Notes: generated from the letters alone by a model not told the origin. DNA of 64,000 nucleotides from Aquimarina megaterium XH134 (GCF_000520975.1 NZ_JACB01000010.1:114909-178908); one strand, 5' to 3'; positions 53,232-60,924 are shown, counted from the stretch's first letter. A program made the numbers and translations.

Positions 53232-53984
53232 TTATTTTTTAGGTAAATACAATTTTAGTTTTCTAATTTCCAATTCGTCTACATGTCCCATTTTACTTTC
53301 GTCTTTTGTTATCAAGTGCATATGTACATATGAATCGTGATGTGTAAATACTCCTTTATGTTCGGTCGAGAAAAAACCAACTATTTCAACATTTTCATTA
53401 AACAATTCATAATTGGTTTGTCCTTGATGGGCTTCTTGAGGTGATGATACTTTTGTTCCTTCTGGCAAGTTCTGTATATGAATAGTTGCACTTGTTTGCC
53501 CCATTAATTTGAATACAAAAGGTCTTTTAAAATCAGTTGTTGTATTGTTAATGAATTTCTCTACATCTTTAATTGTCCTAACATTGGCAGGTAATTCAAT
53601 TTCATTCCATTCTGTTACGTTTCCGTAAACCAAGAAAGGTGCAGAAACATCAAATGTTTTTTTAACGGTCATTGTCGAATCAGAAGTTACTTTTGACACA
53701 TAACTTTTTCCATTATTAATCAGCAATTCTCCTGTTAAATAGCTTTCTGGTCCAATTGCATAGAGGCCATTTTTGTCAGCAATAGTATCAAGGTTAATAC
53801 TGCTACCTAATTCTCCTTTCCACATCACATTTTTCATCGCTCCGACAATTTTAATATCGGTGTAGGTTTCTATTTTTTTAGAGCTATCTTTTTTGTGTGT
53901 AGAATGACAACTTATCAGTCCAATTGCCAGAAGTGTAAATGCTATTTGTTTTATATTCGAATTCAATTTTTTTCGTTTTGCCAA
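53232..53984 (-). CDS. Secreted acetolactate-decarboxylase-like protein
   Basis: A 250-residue protein with an N-terminal basic region and lipobox LISCHST (Cys26). YVHMH gives His221 and His223, and MGHVDEL gives His234; spacing (2 and 11) equals the zinc ligands His194/His196/His207 of Brevibacillus acetolactate decarboxylase. Earlier MKNVMWKGELGSSINLDTIA and TGELLINNGKSYVS also fit that family. The bacterial enzyme turns acetolactate into acetoin in the cytosol, so export as a lipoprotein is odd. Boundary repeats lie on both sides. Confidence 0.8.
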   Translation of the reverse strand: MAKRKKLNSNIKQIAFTLLAIGLISCHSTHKKDSSKKIETYTDIKIVGAMKNVMWKGELGSSINLDTIADKNGLYAIGPESYLTGELLINNGKSYVSKVTSDSTMTVKKTFDVSAPFLVYGNVTEWNEIELPANVRTIKDVEKFINNTTTDFKRPFVFKLMGQTSATIHIQNLPEGTKVSSPQEAHQGQTNYELFNENVEIVGFFSTEHKGVFTHHDSYVHMHLITKDESKMGHVDELEIRKLKLYLPKK

Positions 53985-53986
53985 AT

Positions 53987-54035
53987 TACCACCAACAAAG
54001 ATATATATTCATCAGTAGATATATCTGTTTATAAT
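53987..54035 (-). repeat. Cassette-boundary palindrome
   Basis: CAACAAAGATATATATTCAT and AGATATATCTGTTTATAA form an imperfect palindrome, the same layout as 58326. It sits next to a remnant of the gene at 58416, just as the 58326 element sits next to that gene's real 3' end. Confidence 0.65.
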
Positions 54036-54040
54036 GATCG

Positions 54041-54096
54041 GTAAACGTTTGTTTGTGTTTTTTGATAACTATACTTTCTCTAATACCGCTATTGGA
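54041..54096 (-). pseudogene. Remnant of the 3' end of the 58416 gene
   Basis: GTAAACGTTTGTTTGTGTTT is identical at 54041 and 58396. Beyond it, TTTCTCTAATACCGCTATTGG matches the last codons of the 58416 gene (CTTTCTAATACCGCTATCGG; DSGIRKH in the protein). It is the third case of a neighbour's 3' end lying across an insertion; the insertion here would span 4.3 kb. Confidence 0.7.
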
Positions 54097-54097
54097 G

Positions 54098-54272
54098 TCC
54101 CAAATTCGTCAATTCGAGTGCTTCGACCATAGGAAGAAGTGTATCGAGAATAGAATTTGGGATCAAAAAAGCTATTCTCGATAGTCCTGCTGAGCCCTTC
54201 GATAAGCTCAGGATAGGCCTTGCCGAAGTACATTTTGTCTTTATTTCATTACGACAAAACACTCGAATTGAT
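54098..54272. repeat. Nested inverted repeats with REP-like TTCGATAAGCTCAGG unit
   Basis: Exact arms: TCCCAAATTC 54098/54153, TCAATTCGAGTG 54109/54260, TATCGAGAATAG 54142/54172, and TTTTGTC/GACAAAA on the minus strand. TTCGATAAGCTCAGGATAGG is the flavobacterial 21-nt TTCGA repeat type. Much of the 53985-54514 gap is this element. Confidence 0.7.
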
Positions 54273-54415
54273 GCTTTTTTATTTTTTTGAACATGGTGAT
54301 AATCTAATCCATTAGGTGTGCTTTATAAATCAAAAGTCGTATCTTCGCATTGCGAAACTTATCAAAATATTATTAATGATGCATTTATCATTCACTAGGT
54401 TTAAATAAAAATACT

Positions 54416-54492
54416 GGAGAGGCAAACGGGTGTAAGTCCCGAAGACCTTCAAGGCATCGCTTTGATGAGTTTCGCGGTGACCTCTCTTTTTT
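54416..54492 (+). ncRNA. Putative structured RNA / attenuator upstream of the 86-residue gene
   Basis: GAGAGG (54417-54422) pairs with CCTCTC (54481-54486), enclosing hairpins CGGG/CCCG (54427/54438), CCTT/AAGG (54446/5451) and CATC/GATG (54455/54464). A T-run follows the closing stem, so it could itself terminate transcription. GGTGTAAGTCC recalls a cobalamin-riboswitch subdomain, but the rest does not fit. It ends 23 nt before the ATG at 54515. Not matched to a known family from memory. Confidence 0.55.
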
Positions 54493-54514
54493 ATTCATCT
54501 TAATCCATTAAATT

Positions 54515-54775
54515 ATGCGAAACTCAAATGGTCAATGTCCTTGTACTATAAACGAGGCGAATGAAACAACACTCAACACACCTTTACATCCCAAAGAAGT
54601 AGATCTTTTAGGCTATCTTAGATATCATGGGGTTGATGATCTTATTAATTCTCTAAAAATGATTCATGACTTTGCATTGTATCACACCGATTTGTGTTTT
54701 GATACCGAAGAAAAACAAGCACTACTAGACCTAAAAATCTTATGGCAAGGATTAGAACAATTAGAAACTTTGTAG
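54515..54775 (+). CDS. Small protein of unknown function behind a structured leader
   Basis: An 86-residue soluble protein. The N-terminus has a QCPCTINEAN motif (Cys8, Cys10); the rest is helical, with DDLINSLKMIHDFALYHTDL. Its gene is alone on the plus strand with the structured leader upstream and a strong terminator 24 bp downstream. Function not recognised; the CxC could bind metal. Confidence 0.6.
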   Translation: MRNSNGQCPCTINEANETTLNTPLHPKEVDLLGYLRYHGVDDLINSLKMIHDFALYHTDLCFDTEEKQALLDLKILWQGLEQLETL

Positions 54776-54798
54776 CGCCAGATTCTTTAAAATGGTAT

Positions 54799-54828
54799 AA
54801 AAAGCTATCTGTAGGGGTAGCTTTTTTT
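54799..54828 (+). terminator. Intrinsic terminator
   Basis: An 11-bp stem AAAAAGCTATC (54799-54809) / GGTAGCTTTTT (54816-54826, one G-U pair) continuing as T. It resembles the terminator at 47687 closely, including flanking GGTATAA and TTGGTT. Confidence 0.8.
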
Positions 54829-54944
54829 GGTTCTAGTTTTGTGTAGTTGGTTTATTGTGTTGATCTGTATGTGTTTCTCAATGATGGTTTGGATTTGAGG
54901 TGAAAATCTAAGCCATCGGGTTATAACCTTTATTCTCAATAATT

Positions 54945-56273
54945 TTATTTTCTTAATTTCTCAATCAGTTTTTCAATCTGATTTTTATGCCTTTTGATCT
55001 CAGTATTTACTAATTTAATTATCTCTTCATCTGTTAATTGTTCAGAATATAATTTTTCAATGAGTACCTGATTTTTAGAAGCCATTACTCGATATTTAGC
55101 GTAATCAAATTGAAACTCAATAGAAGAATGGTAGTTAGATTCTTGAAATCCTTTTTGATTAAAAGCAGTATAAACGAAATTAGGCCTTACAGAATTAGTA
55201 TCTTCATTAATACTCTTTCGAGCGACCTCAAGTGCACTTTCCTTGCTTACTGTTTTTGAGCCATTATTAACAAACAAATGAAATTCATTTTTGACATAAA
55301 ACTGTTCGAATTTTTCTGCTTTTTCAATAAATTTGTTAGTTAGCGGTACAATTGAGTTATCAAATATTTCTAATATAGAATCCTTATTTTTGGATATTTC
55401 TATTGGTTGGGAAAATGACTTCAATCTTTGTTCCAACAAACTAATTTCCTTATCAATATCATCGGGTTCTTCGATACTTTCGCCTTTGGCACCTTTAATC
55501 ATAATTTCTAAAGAATGTATAAGGTTCTTTCCGATATAATCAATAAAAGGTTCTAAAACTCCTGTGTCTGCCTGTCGTAAAACACTAAAATAGCTTAACT
55601 TATCGTCAGTCTTTATGATTACTGGTGGAAAACCGTACTGTAAAAGAATAAAATTCATTAGAATTCTAGCCGTTCTTCCATTTCCGTCATCGAAAGGGTG
55701 AATTCTAATAAATTTATAATGAAATTCAGATGCAACTAAGATTGGATTGAAATTGGATTTGTTAGTTTCATTTCTATACCAATCAATCAAATCTCTCATT
55801 AAAGCTGGCGTTTCTTCTGGAGTAGCAAATCTAAAAATTTCTCCAGTTTTAGTTTTTACATGATTTGGACTTGATTTATATTGACCAATTTTAATTCGTC
55901 TTTTTGTTGGACTTCCATCTGGCGTTATAGCATCAACCTCATAAGGTTCTTTTAATATTACTTTGTGAAGTTCTCGAATAAAATTTTCTGTTAGCGGTCG
56001 ATCTTGTTTAATTATGTCCAAAATCCATTTTACTGCTTCATCGTGACCAGAGATTTCAAAATGATCTTTCAAGGGCTTTCCTTGAGCTGTTATTCCAAAC
56101 AAGATTAAAGCCTTTGTTTCTCCATAAGTTAAAGAGTTTCCCTCTAAATGATTAGAATGATAATTCCAGTCCAATCTAAACTTTTGCATTATTCGTAATT
56201 CATCCTCTTTACTTAAAGGTCGTAAAGAATCTAAATGGGATTTTAGTTTTGTAGCTATTTTTATATTATTCAT
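54945..56273 (-). CDS. Fic-family protein with N-terminal inhibitory helix
   Basis: A 442-residue protein. The active-site HPFDDGNGRTAR is at 192-203, so the Fic (AMPylase/de-AMPylase) core is complete. The inhibitory motif [S/T]xxxE[G/N] is present as SNHLEG at 40-45, which marks a class II self-inhibited Fic protein. The C-terminal 150 residues are coiled and Lys/Glu-rich. It needs no separate antitoxin. A boundary repeat (56291-56486) lies upstream, so it could be a cassette. Confidence 0.9.
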   Translation of the reverse strand: MNNIKIATKLKSHLDSLRPLSKEDELRIMQKFRLDWNYHSNHLEGNSLTYGETKALILFGITAQGKPLKDHFEISGHDEAVKWILDIIKQDRPLTENFIRELHKVILKEPYEVDAITPDGSPTKRRIKIGQYKSSPNHVKTKTGEIFRFATPEETPALMRDLIDWYRNETNKSNFNPILVASEFHYKFIRIHPFDDGNGRTARILMNFILLQYGFPPVIIKTDDKLSYFSVLRQADTGVLEPFIDYIGKNLIHSLEIMIKGAKGESIEEPDDIDKEISLLEQRLKSFSQPIEISKNKDSILEIFDNSIVPLTNKFIEKAEKFEQFYVKNEFHLFVNNGSKTVSKESALEVARKSINEDTNSVRPNFVYTAFNQKGFQESNYHSSIEFQFDYAKYRVMASKNQVLIEKLYSEQLTDEEIIKLVNTEIKRHKNQIEKLIEKLRK

Positions 56274-56290
56274 GATCTATTTGTTCAGGT

Positions 56291-56486
56291 TGTTGAGAGC
56301 GTTCCGGCTATGGTTAGTGTGGTATTAAAAGTAACTAAATTTCGATTAAGCACTTAGCTAAAGTTTATGTTTTGTTTTTATATTTTCTAAAATACTAAAT
56401 TTAAATCTTTGGAGACAAACTAAATAGACAAAGACTTTTCGATCAAACCTAAACCCCGCATTATTGTATAGATGTTGTTGTACCTC
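56291..56486 (-). repeat. Cassette-boundary repeat
   Basis: Plus strand: GTTCCGGCTATGGTTAGTGT, then TTTCGATTAAGCACTTAGC, then at the far end CCCGCATTATTGTATAGATG and TTGTTGTAC. Ends form an imperfect inverted repeat, and the first 60 bp match the 57034 copy closely (GCTATGGTTAGTG, AATTAAAAGTA, TTTCGATTAAGCACTTAGC). The interior 20 bp are shared with 39394. Confidence 0.75.
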
Positions 56487-56519
56487 ATTATTATTCAATT
56501 GTGAAATAGGAATTCACAT

Positions 56520-57002
56520 TTAGAACTTATCGCCAGAAGTCTTTCGTTGATTTTCTCTCCTTTTTATTGCTAAATAAGCAAGATGCTGGAAAGCTTTCAA
56601 GAATCGTACCTGCCACTCTTTATCAGCAATTGGAATAATGAAATAATTATTTCTCAAGTTTAAACCATTTTTTTCCCATTTCCCACTTAAGTTGCTACGA
56701 GTATAACAGTAGTTCCCTGTGAGTACTAATGTTAAATAGTGCCCATCTCCTATTTGTGATTTCTTATAACCTTCTATTTCCAATAAATAGTTTAAATCAA
56801 TTACAGTTTCAGTTACGCTAGTATTATAAATGTACATTATGTATTTATCATCAATTTTTTTTACATCTTCTAGCTTATCGGAATATTTCCTCAGAAAACC
56901 TATTGTTTCCTCCCAAGTGGCATCATTTGATTTATCTTGAGCATATGTCGTTGAAACTAACCCTAATAATAGTATTATGATTGCTGGTTTAAATAATCTC
57001 AC
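56520..57002 (-). CDS. Secreted protein of unknown function
   Basis: 160 residues starting at GTG 57002 (the only good start in front of a signal peptide, MRLFKPAIIILLLGLVSTTYAQ). The body includes MYIYNTSVTETVIDLNYLLE and QVRFLKAFQHLAYLAIKRRE. No family was recognised. Boundary repeats flank it at 56291 and 57034, the clearest single-gene cassette unit in the window. Confidence 0.6.
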   Translation of the reverse strand: MRLFKPAIIILLLGLVSTTYAQDKSNDATWEETIGFLRKYSDKLEDVKKIDDKYIMYIYNTSVTETVIDLNYLLEIEGYKKSQIGDGHYLTLVLTGNYCYTRSNLSGKWEKNGLNLRNNYFIIPIADKEWQVRFLKAFQHLAYLAIKRRENQRKTSGDKF

Positions 57003-57033
57003 TGTTTTAATTTTTAAGTTCCCTTATAATGAA

Positions 57034-57232
57034 GCACAACGTCTTGGCTATGGTTAGTGCGGGAATTAAAAGTAGTGAACTTTCGATTAAGCACTTAGCC
57101 AAAACTTTTTATTTTGTTTTATTTTTTTATTCTAAAGCCAAATCAAAAGATTTAGTGGGCTCTATAAAAACGCACTAAACTTTGGGTTAAACACCAAAAC
57201 CCGTATTAATTATAGTTATTGTTGTAAACTGG
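57034..57232 (-). repeat. Cassette-boundary repeat, fullest copy
   Basis: A 199-bp element. The left end ACAACGTCTTGGCTATGG and the complement of the right end (ACAACAATAACTATAATTAA then TACGGG) are inverted relatives. Inside, TTTAGTG/CACTAAA form a hairpin, and the motifs GATTAAGCACTTAGCCAAAAC and GGTTAAACACCAAAAC repeat. On the minus strand the element ends GACGTTGTGC. It lies 6 bp after the 57239 gene's stop codon and 31 bp before the GTG start of the next gene. Confidence 0.8.
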
Positions 57233-57238
57233 CTTTTT

Positions 57239-58312
57239 TCATTCACCTTGATTATTTTTTTCTTTGAACTTGTCAAGCTTAGTTTTGTCATAATAGTCAT
57301 TTTCAACAGACCATTTTTTTAAATACTCTATACGATTTAGCATTACATCACTAAACTCTTTTTCCTTTAATAATTCAAGTACATTTTTTTGTTGTTCAAG
57401 CCATTTCTTAAATCCACAGCCTTCAATAGTCATTTTGTCAAAAAAACGAACTTGTTCCTCAACTTCTTCCTCTGTTTTATCTGGAAATGATTTTATCTCT
57501 TTTATTGTTTCTTGCGTTTGAATATCATTTTTAGCTATTTCTTCGATACTACTCAAATAATGGTTAGGTAAAATATTTCTTATCTTCTCAATGTTAAATG
57601 TTTCTAATCCTCCGAAACTTGGAATGTCGATTCCAAATTTTATTGAATAGTCATATTTTACTACTGCGATTGGATATTTGAGTAAATGTAGAGAGCAAAC
57701 AATTGAAGCGATTTTTTCATAAGTTTCCAGCCAAGAATCTATTAAGTCTGGCTCAAAGGTTTGGAAATTACTTTTAAATCTCCCAAGTTTATTAGAAAAC
57801 TTATTTCCTTTGGTATGAACGTAATTATGTAAAAATCCAAGTTCTTTAAAGTTTTCTTTTAGTTTATGCTCGTTATCGAATTTCTTAATGTTCTCGTTTG
57901 ACAAAAGTACTTTCCAAATTGTATTTGCTCTTGGTGTATTGGCATCATTAGAATCTTTTGACGAAAGCCAATCCTTTACCATTTTATGCCCTTCATCATT
58001 TATGTTATAGTAAACAGACAACAACCCTAATTCTAAAGCACTTCTTAAAGACACAAATGCTTGTTTGTATAATCCGAAACAGATTAGATTATAAGATACC
58101 TGAAGTTCTTCCCACGATTCAGAAAAAGGAAAAATGTGTCCAGAGAATAGATTGTCCCAATTTTGTGGAATTGTCATTCCTATTATATGATAAAACCATC
58201 CTAATTCGCCAATCTTATCTTTTATTTTAGAATTGTTCAATAAGTAGCCAGAAGTCTTTTTATATACTTCAATACTTTTATCCGGCTCAAATATGTATGG
58301 CGATATGTTCAA
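57239..58312 (-). CDS. Unknown helical protein, weakly HEPN/DUF5677-like
   Basis: A 357-residue soluble, helical protein. QAFVSLRSALELGLLSVYYN looks like the core helix of DUF5677/HEPN-like proteins, whose active site can be RNase-type (Rx4-6H); here RSALELG...H is not convincing. C-terminal residues 250-357 form a charged tail. It ends 6 bp from the 57034 element and starts 13 bp from the 58326 palindrome, so it reads as a complete cassette. Confidence 0.5.
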   Translation of the reverse strand: MNISPYIFEPDKSIEVYKKTSGYLLNNSKIKDKIGELGWFYHIIGMTIPQNWDNLFSGHIFPFSESWEELQVSYNLICFGLYKQAFVSLRSALELGLLSVYYNINDEGHKMVKDWLSSKDSNDANTPRANTIWKVLLSNENIKKFDNEHKLKENFKELGFLHNYVHTKGNKFSNKLGRFKSNFQTFEPDLIDSWLETYEKIASIVCSLHLLKYPIAVVKYDYSIKFGIDIPSFGGLETFNIEKIRNILPNHYLSSIEEIAKNDIQTQETIKEIKSFPDKTEEEVEEQVRFFDKMTIEGCGFKKWLEQQKNVLELLKEKEFSDVMLNRIEYLKKWSVENDYYDKTKLDKFKEKNNQGE

Positions 58313-58325
58313 ATTTTGTTCAGCT

Positions 58326-58400
58326 TGCTTACAACAAAGATATATAGTTATCTCTAGTAACTATACAACTGTTTGTAATTACTTATAATTATTTGTAAAC
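58326..58400 (-). repeat. Cassette-boundary palindrome at the right edge of the array
   Basis: TATAGTTA (58343-58350) pairs with TAACTATA (58358-58365); the flanks are ACAACAAAGA and GTTTGTAATTAC. It directly follows the 3' end of the 58416 gene. Confidence 0.7.
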
Positions 58401-58415
58401 GTTTGTTTGTGTTTT

Positions 58416-58790
58416 TTATACTATAATTTCCTGTCTATGCTTTCTAATACCGCTATCGGTTAATCCTATCTCGTAAGCCTCGGCATATACCTCGTCGCGG
58501 GCTTCTAATTCGTTCCAGGCATCGTTTAGTAGGCTCATTTCTATCCTATCCAGATCAAAGACATCATTATATTTTACGGTTTGATTTAATTCCTTCTTTT
58601 GATTTGGCTCTTGTAGTAATACACTAATAATCTTTCTTTGGATACCTTTAATAATCTGTTGATCTTCTTCGTGATGGTCTTTTAGGTTATATTTTACTTC
58701 GAGATGCTCTAATAATTCTTGTACTATTTTTTCTCGTTCGATATTCTTGTCTTCAGAAATTTCTCTGATTTTACGGCTCAATTTGTTCAT
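58416..58790 (-). CDS. Small helical protein of unknown function
   Basis: A 124-residue highly charged helical protein, KLSRKIREISEDKNIEREKI at the start and TDSGIRKHRQEIIV at the end. No motif was recognised. Its last codons and downstream 40 bp are repeated at 54041-54096. This makes its 3' end the probable right margin of the cassette region. Confidence 0.6.
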   Translation of the reverse strand: MNKLSRKIREISEDKNIEREKIVQELLEHLEVKYNLKDHHEEDQQIIKGIQRKIISVLLQEPNQKKELNQTVKYNDVFDLDRIEMSLLNDAWNELEARDEVYAEAYEIGLTDSGIRKHRQEIIV

Positions 58791-59030
58791 TTTTTTTAAT
58801 CCCTTGTTTTCTTGATGTAGCGATGTAATATACCGTAGGTATATTTTAGGTACTAAACTACTATTCCCTTTTTAGATATTTTTACGGGAACCCGCAGGAG
58901 TGAGATAAAAGTTTAATTCGATGGGGTAGAGGTGATTAGATTTTTAGAAAATTTGCACCAAAGCCATAAGTTATGTAGGCAAGTTTTTGCATATTTACCC
59001 ATACAAACGCTACCCAAACAATTGATTTTT

Positions 59031-59600
59031 ATGATAGAAGATATATTTAAAAAGATAACAGAAGAGTATGGCAGCATTAGTGCCGAGGCTATTTACGATT
59101 GGTCCGAAAAAATAAAAATTGTTGAGTATAAGAAAAGAGATATACTGGTAAAAGAAGGTGCATATTCACATAAATTCTATTATATCATACAAGGAGCACT
59201 CAAAGCCTATTATAGGTCTGATGATAAAAAAATAACCGATTGGTTTGCATTAGAAAATGATTTTATCCCATCGACAACCGATCCTATATACGGTCGACCC
59301 AGCTCTCATACTATAGAAGTATTAGAAGACAGTACTCTGGTGGTATTAGGCCATGATGATTTAGAAGCTTTATGTAAAAAACATCACGACTTTGAACATC
59401 TGTACCGACTTACCTTATCCAAAGTAATCTATCAACTTAGAGAACGAATAGCTTCTCTTCAGTTTAGAACGGTGCAACAACGTTATGATAGTTTGATTGA
59501 TCTACATCCAAAAATAGAATCTCGTGTACCTCTGGGAGATATTGCTTCTTTTTTGGGCATCACACAAGAAACATTAAGTAGAATTAGAGCATCGAAGTAA
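59031..59600 (+). CDS. Crp/Fnr-family transcriptional regulator
   Basis: 189 residues from ATG 59031 (MIEDIFKKITEEYGSISAEA); the frame is open 33 codons further up but has no domain there. The cyclic-nucleotide-binding-like domain spans about 15-125 (RDILVKEGAYSHKFYYIIQG) and the helix-turn-helix about 150-185 (GDIASFLGITQETLSRIRA). No cysteines for an Fe-S cluster lie at the N-terminus. The FNR-type box 4 bp after its stop is a candidate target. Confidence 0.88.
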   Translation: MIEDIFKKITEEYGSISAEAIYDWSEKIKIVEYKKRDILVKEGAYSHKFYYIIQGALKAYYRSDDKKITDWFALENDFIPSTTDPIYGRPSSHTIEVLEDSTLVVLGHDDLEALCKKHHDFEHLYRLTLSKVIYQLRERIASLQFRTVQQRYDSLIDLHPKIESRVPLGDIASFLGITQETLSRIRASK

Positions 59601-59604
59601 AAAC

Positions 59605-59618
59605 TTGATTTGGATCAA
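59605..59618. promoter_or_regulatory. FNR/CRP-type box after the Crp/Fnr gene
   Basis: TTGATTTGGATCAA matches TTGAT-N4-ATCAA exactly. It overlaps the possible TTG start of the 59610 frame, so that gene may be controlled by the neighbouring regulator. Confidence 0.45.
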
Positions 59619-59810
59619 AATTTTGTGTTTGTTAAATCTATAATTTTGCTCTCGGGTGTTAAAAAAGAACTTACCAGCAGGAGAATATATCGGTTAGAAG
59701 ATCTCGATGAGCTTTTACAAAGCATTAAGGATGATACCTATATCTGGAAAAAAGAGATTATAGAAGGAAAGTCTGAAAAAATTTACTTAATTGGATATCC
59801 AAAAGAGTAG
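59610..59810 (+). CDS. Possible 66-residue protein
   Basis: An open frame starting TTG, with GTG options at 59625 and 59631 and no ATG. The sequence ELTSRRIYRLEDLDELLQSI and IYLIGYPKE at the end look protein-like but no homologue was recognised. Its start overlaps the FNR-type box. Evidence for translation is weak. Confidence 0.35.
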   Translation: MDQNFVFVKSIILLSGVKKELTSRRIYRLEDLDELLQSIKDDTYIWKKEIIEGKSEKIYLIGYPKE

Positions 59811-59850
59811 GATATTGTATTTCGTAACCCAATCTTTTTTATGAATTATC

Positions 59851-60486
59851 TCAATGTATTTCTATAAAGATGTCTTTATTGTCATTCTCTAATGGAGATG
59901 GTTCGAGATGAGCATGCTCGATATCATAAATTTTACCCGATACTTTTTCTATTTTATACGATGATTCCTGAAATCGCGATACGACACTTACTGCATAATG
60001 ATTCTCATGTTCTCTAATGATCATATCATCCTCAAAATCCTCTACATTAATAGAACCAACTTCACTACTCTTATTAATAGATTCGATTATAAATTGAGTA
60101 TTTTTCTTTGTGTCTTCTGTATGTTTATAAAATAGGATTTCCTTTTTATGATCAAACGCTGTAGGGTTAGAAACCGGATGGCGAGAAGTTACTTTTTCTA
60201 TTAGGAGTACCGTAGCATCAAAATAGAAAACAGTTTTTTGAGGTAGATATTTTATGGGATTACTAAAGGAAATAAAAACCTCTTTACCATCGGTAGTTAC
60301 TCTAATTTTAGAGAAATTTTCTGTCCCAGCTCCTTTACCGACCAGCTTTAGAGCAGATTGTACAATAGTATTCTTTCCCGAAGCTATAATTTCTGTGACT
60401 TCTTTATTCATTGTAATATCTTGAGAAAAACATGTAGTATGGTGTAGTAGAACTAGAACTAGAGAGAATATGGTAAAACATTTCAT
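59851..60486 (-). CDS. Secreted protein of unknown function
   Basis: A 211-residue protein with signal peptide MKCFTIFSLVLVLLHHTTCFS. The mature part includes SALKLVGKGAGTENFSKIRV and YDIEHAHLEPSPLENDNKDI; a C-terminal acidic segment could bind metal. No family was recognised. It is upstream (on the minus strand) of nothing co-directional within 1 kb. Confidence 0.6.
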   Translation of the reverse strand: MKCFTIFSLVLVLLHHTTCFSQDITMNKEVTEIIASGKNTIVQSALKLVGKGAGTENFSKIRVTTDGKEVFISFSNPIKYLPQKTVFYFDATVLLIEKVTSRHPVSNPTAFDHKKEILFYKHTEDTKKNTQFIIESINKSSEVGSINVEDFEDDMIIREHENHYAVSVVSRFQESSYKIEKVSGKIYDIEHAHLEPSPLENDNKDIFIEIH

Positions 60487-60627
60487 TAACTCATTTTTTA
60501 TGAGTACTAAACTACCGTAATGATTTTTATATTCCTAATGATAAGAAATAGGAATATACATTTGACACCGGCGCAAAACCCATTGTATATACCAATTATG
60601 ATCCAATATGTTTTTTGGATTTTACTA

Positions 60628-60924
60628 TTATATAATTAGTTTTTGATAATAGTTAACCTCTGGTGCTTCTATTAAAAAAGCAGTGAGCTTTGCCATGACC
60701 CCATTGTTAGAAATAAAAGCTATATAATCTGTATGGTGACTTTTACTTAGCCATTCCTCATGAAATACCATTTCATTAGCCTCTTTGTCAAAAAGTATTT
60801 TTACAGATAAACATCCATTAAACCCTCTTACATTAGGTAGATTCTCTTCAAGAAAATTCATGAGATTATTTACCATAGAATTTTTGACTTTTGATTTTAA
60901 AATTACTTCACAACTTGTTCCCAT
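60628..60924 (-). CDS. Antibiotic-biosynthesis-monooxygenase (ABM)-fold protein
   Basis: A 98-residue single-domain protein. NFLEENLPNVRGFNGCLSVK and VFHEEWLSKSHHTDYIAF match the dimeric alpha/beta ABM fold (YgiN-like quinol monooxygenases). It could oxidise a quinol without cofactor, but no substrate is evident. Confidence 0.8.
   Translation of the reverse strand: MGTSCEVILKSKVKNSMVNNLMNFLEENLPNVRGFNGCLSVKILFDKEANEMVFHEEWLSKSHHTDYIAFISNNGVMAKLTAFLIEAPEVNYYQKLII

Noticed and set aside
54416..54492. Cobalamin riboswitch
   Set aside because: The GGTGTAAGTCC hairpin is similar, but the conserved B12-box core is absent and the gene downstream is not linked to cobalamin.
54945..56273. Fic toxin-antitoxin pair
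   Set aside because: No small antitoxin gene is next to it, and the inhibitory SNHLEG motif is inside the same protein.
57239..58312. HEPN/AbiV-type defence protein
   Set aside because: Only one helix resembles the family, and the Rx4-6H RNase motif is not convincing.
36652..58400. Classical integron
   Set aside because: No integron integrase, no attI, and most element ends do not fit GTTRRRY. Only one gap (43214-43393) contains GTTGGGC. I keep cassette-like as a description only.
58932..59030. Longer N-terminus of the Crp/Fnr protein
   Set aside because: The extra 33 residues have no domain similarity, and the MIEDIF start fits the family length.
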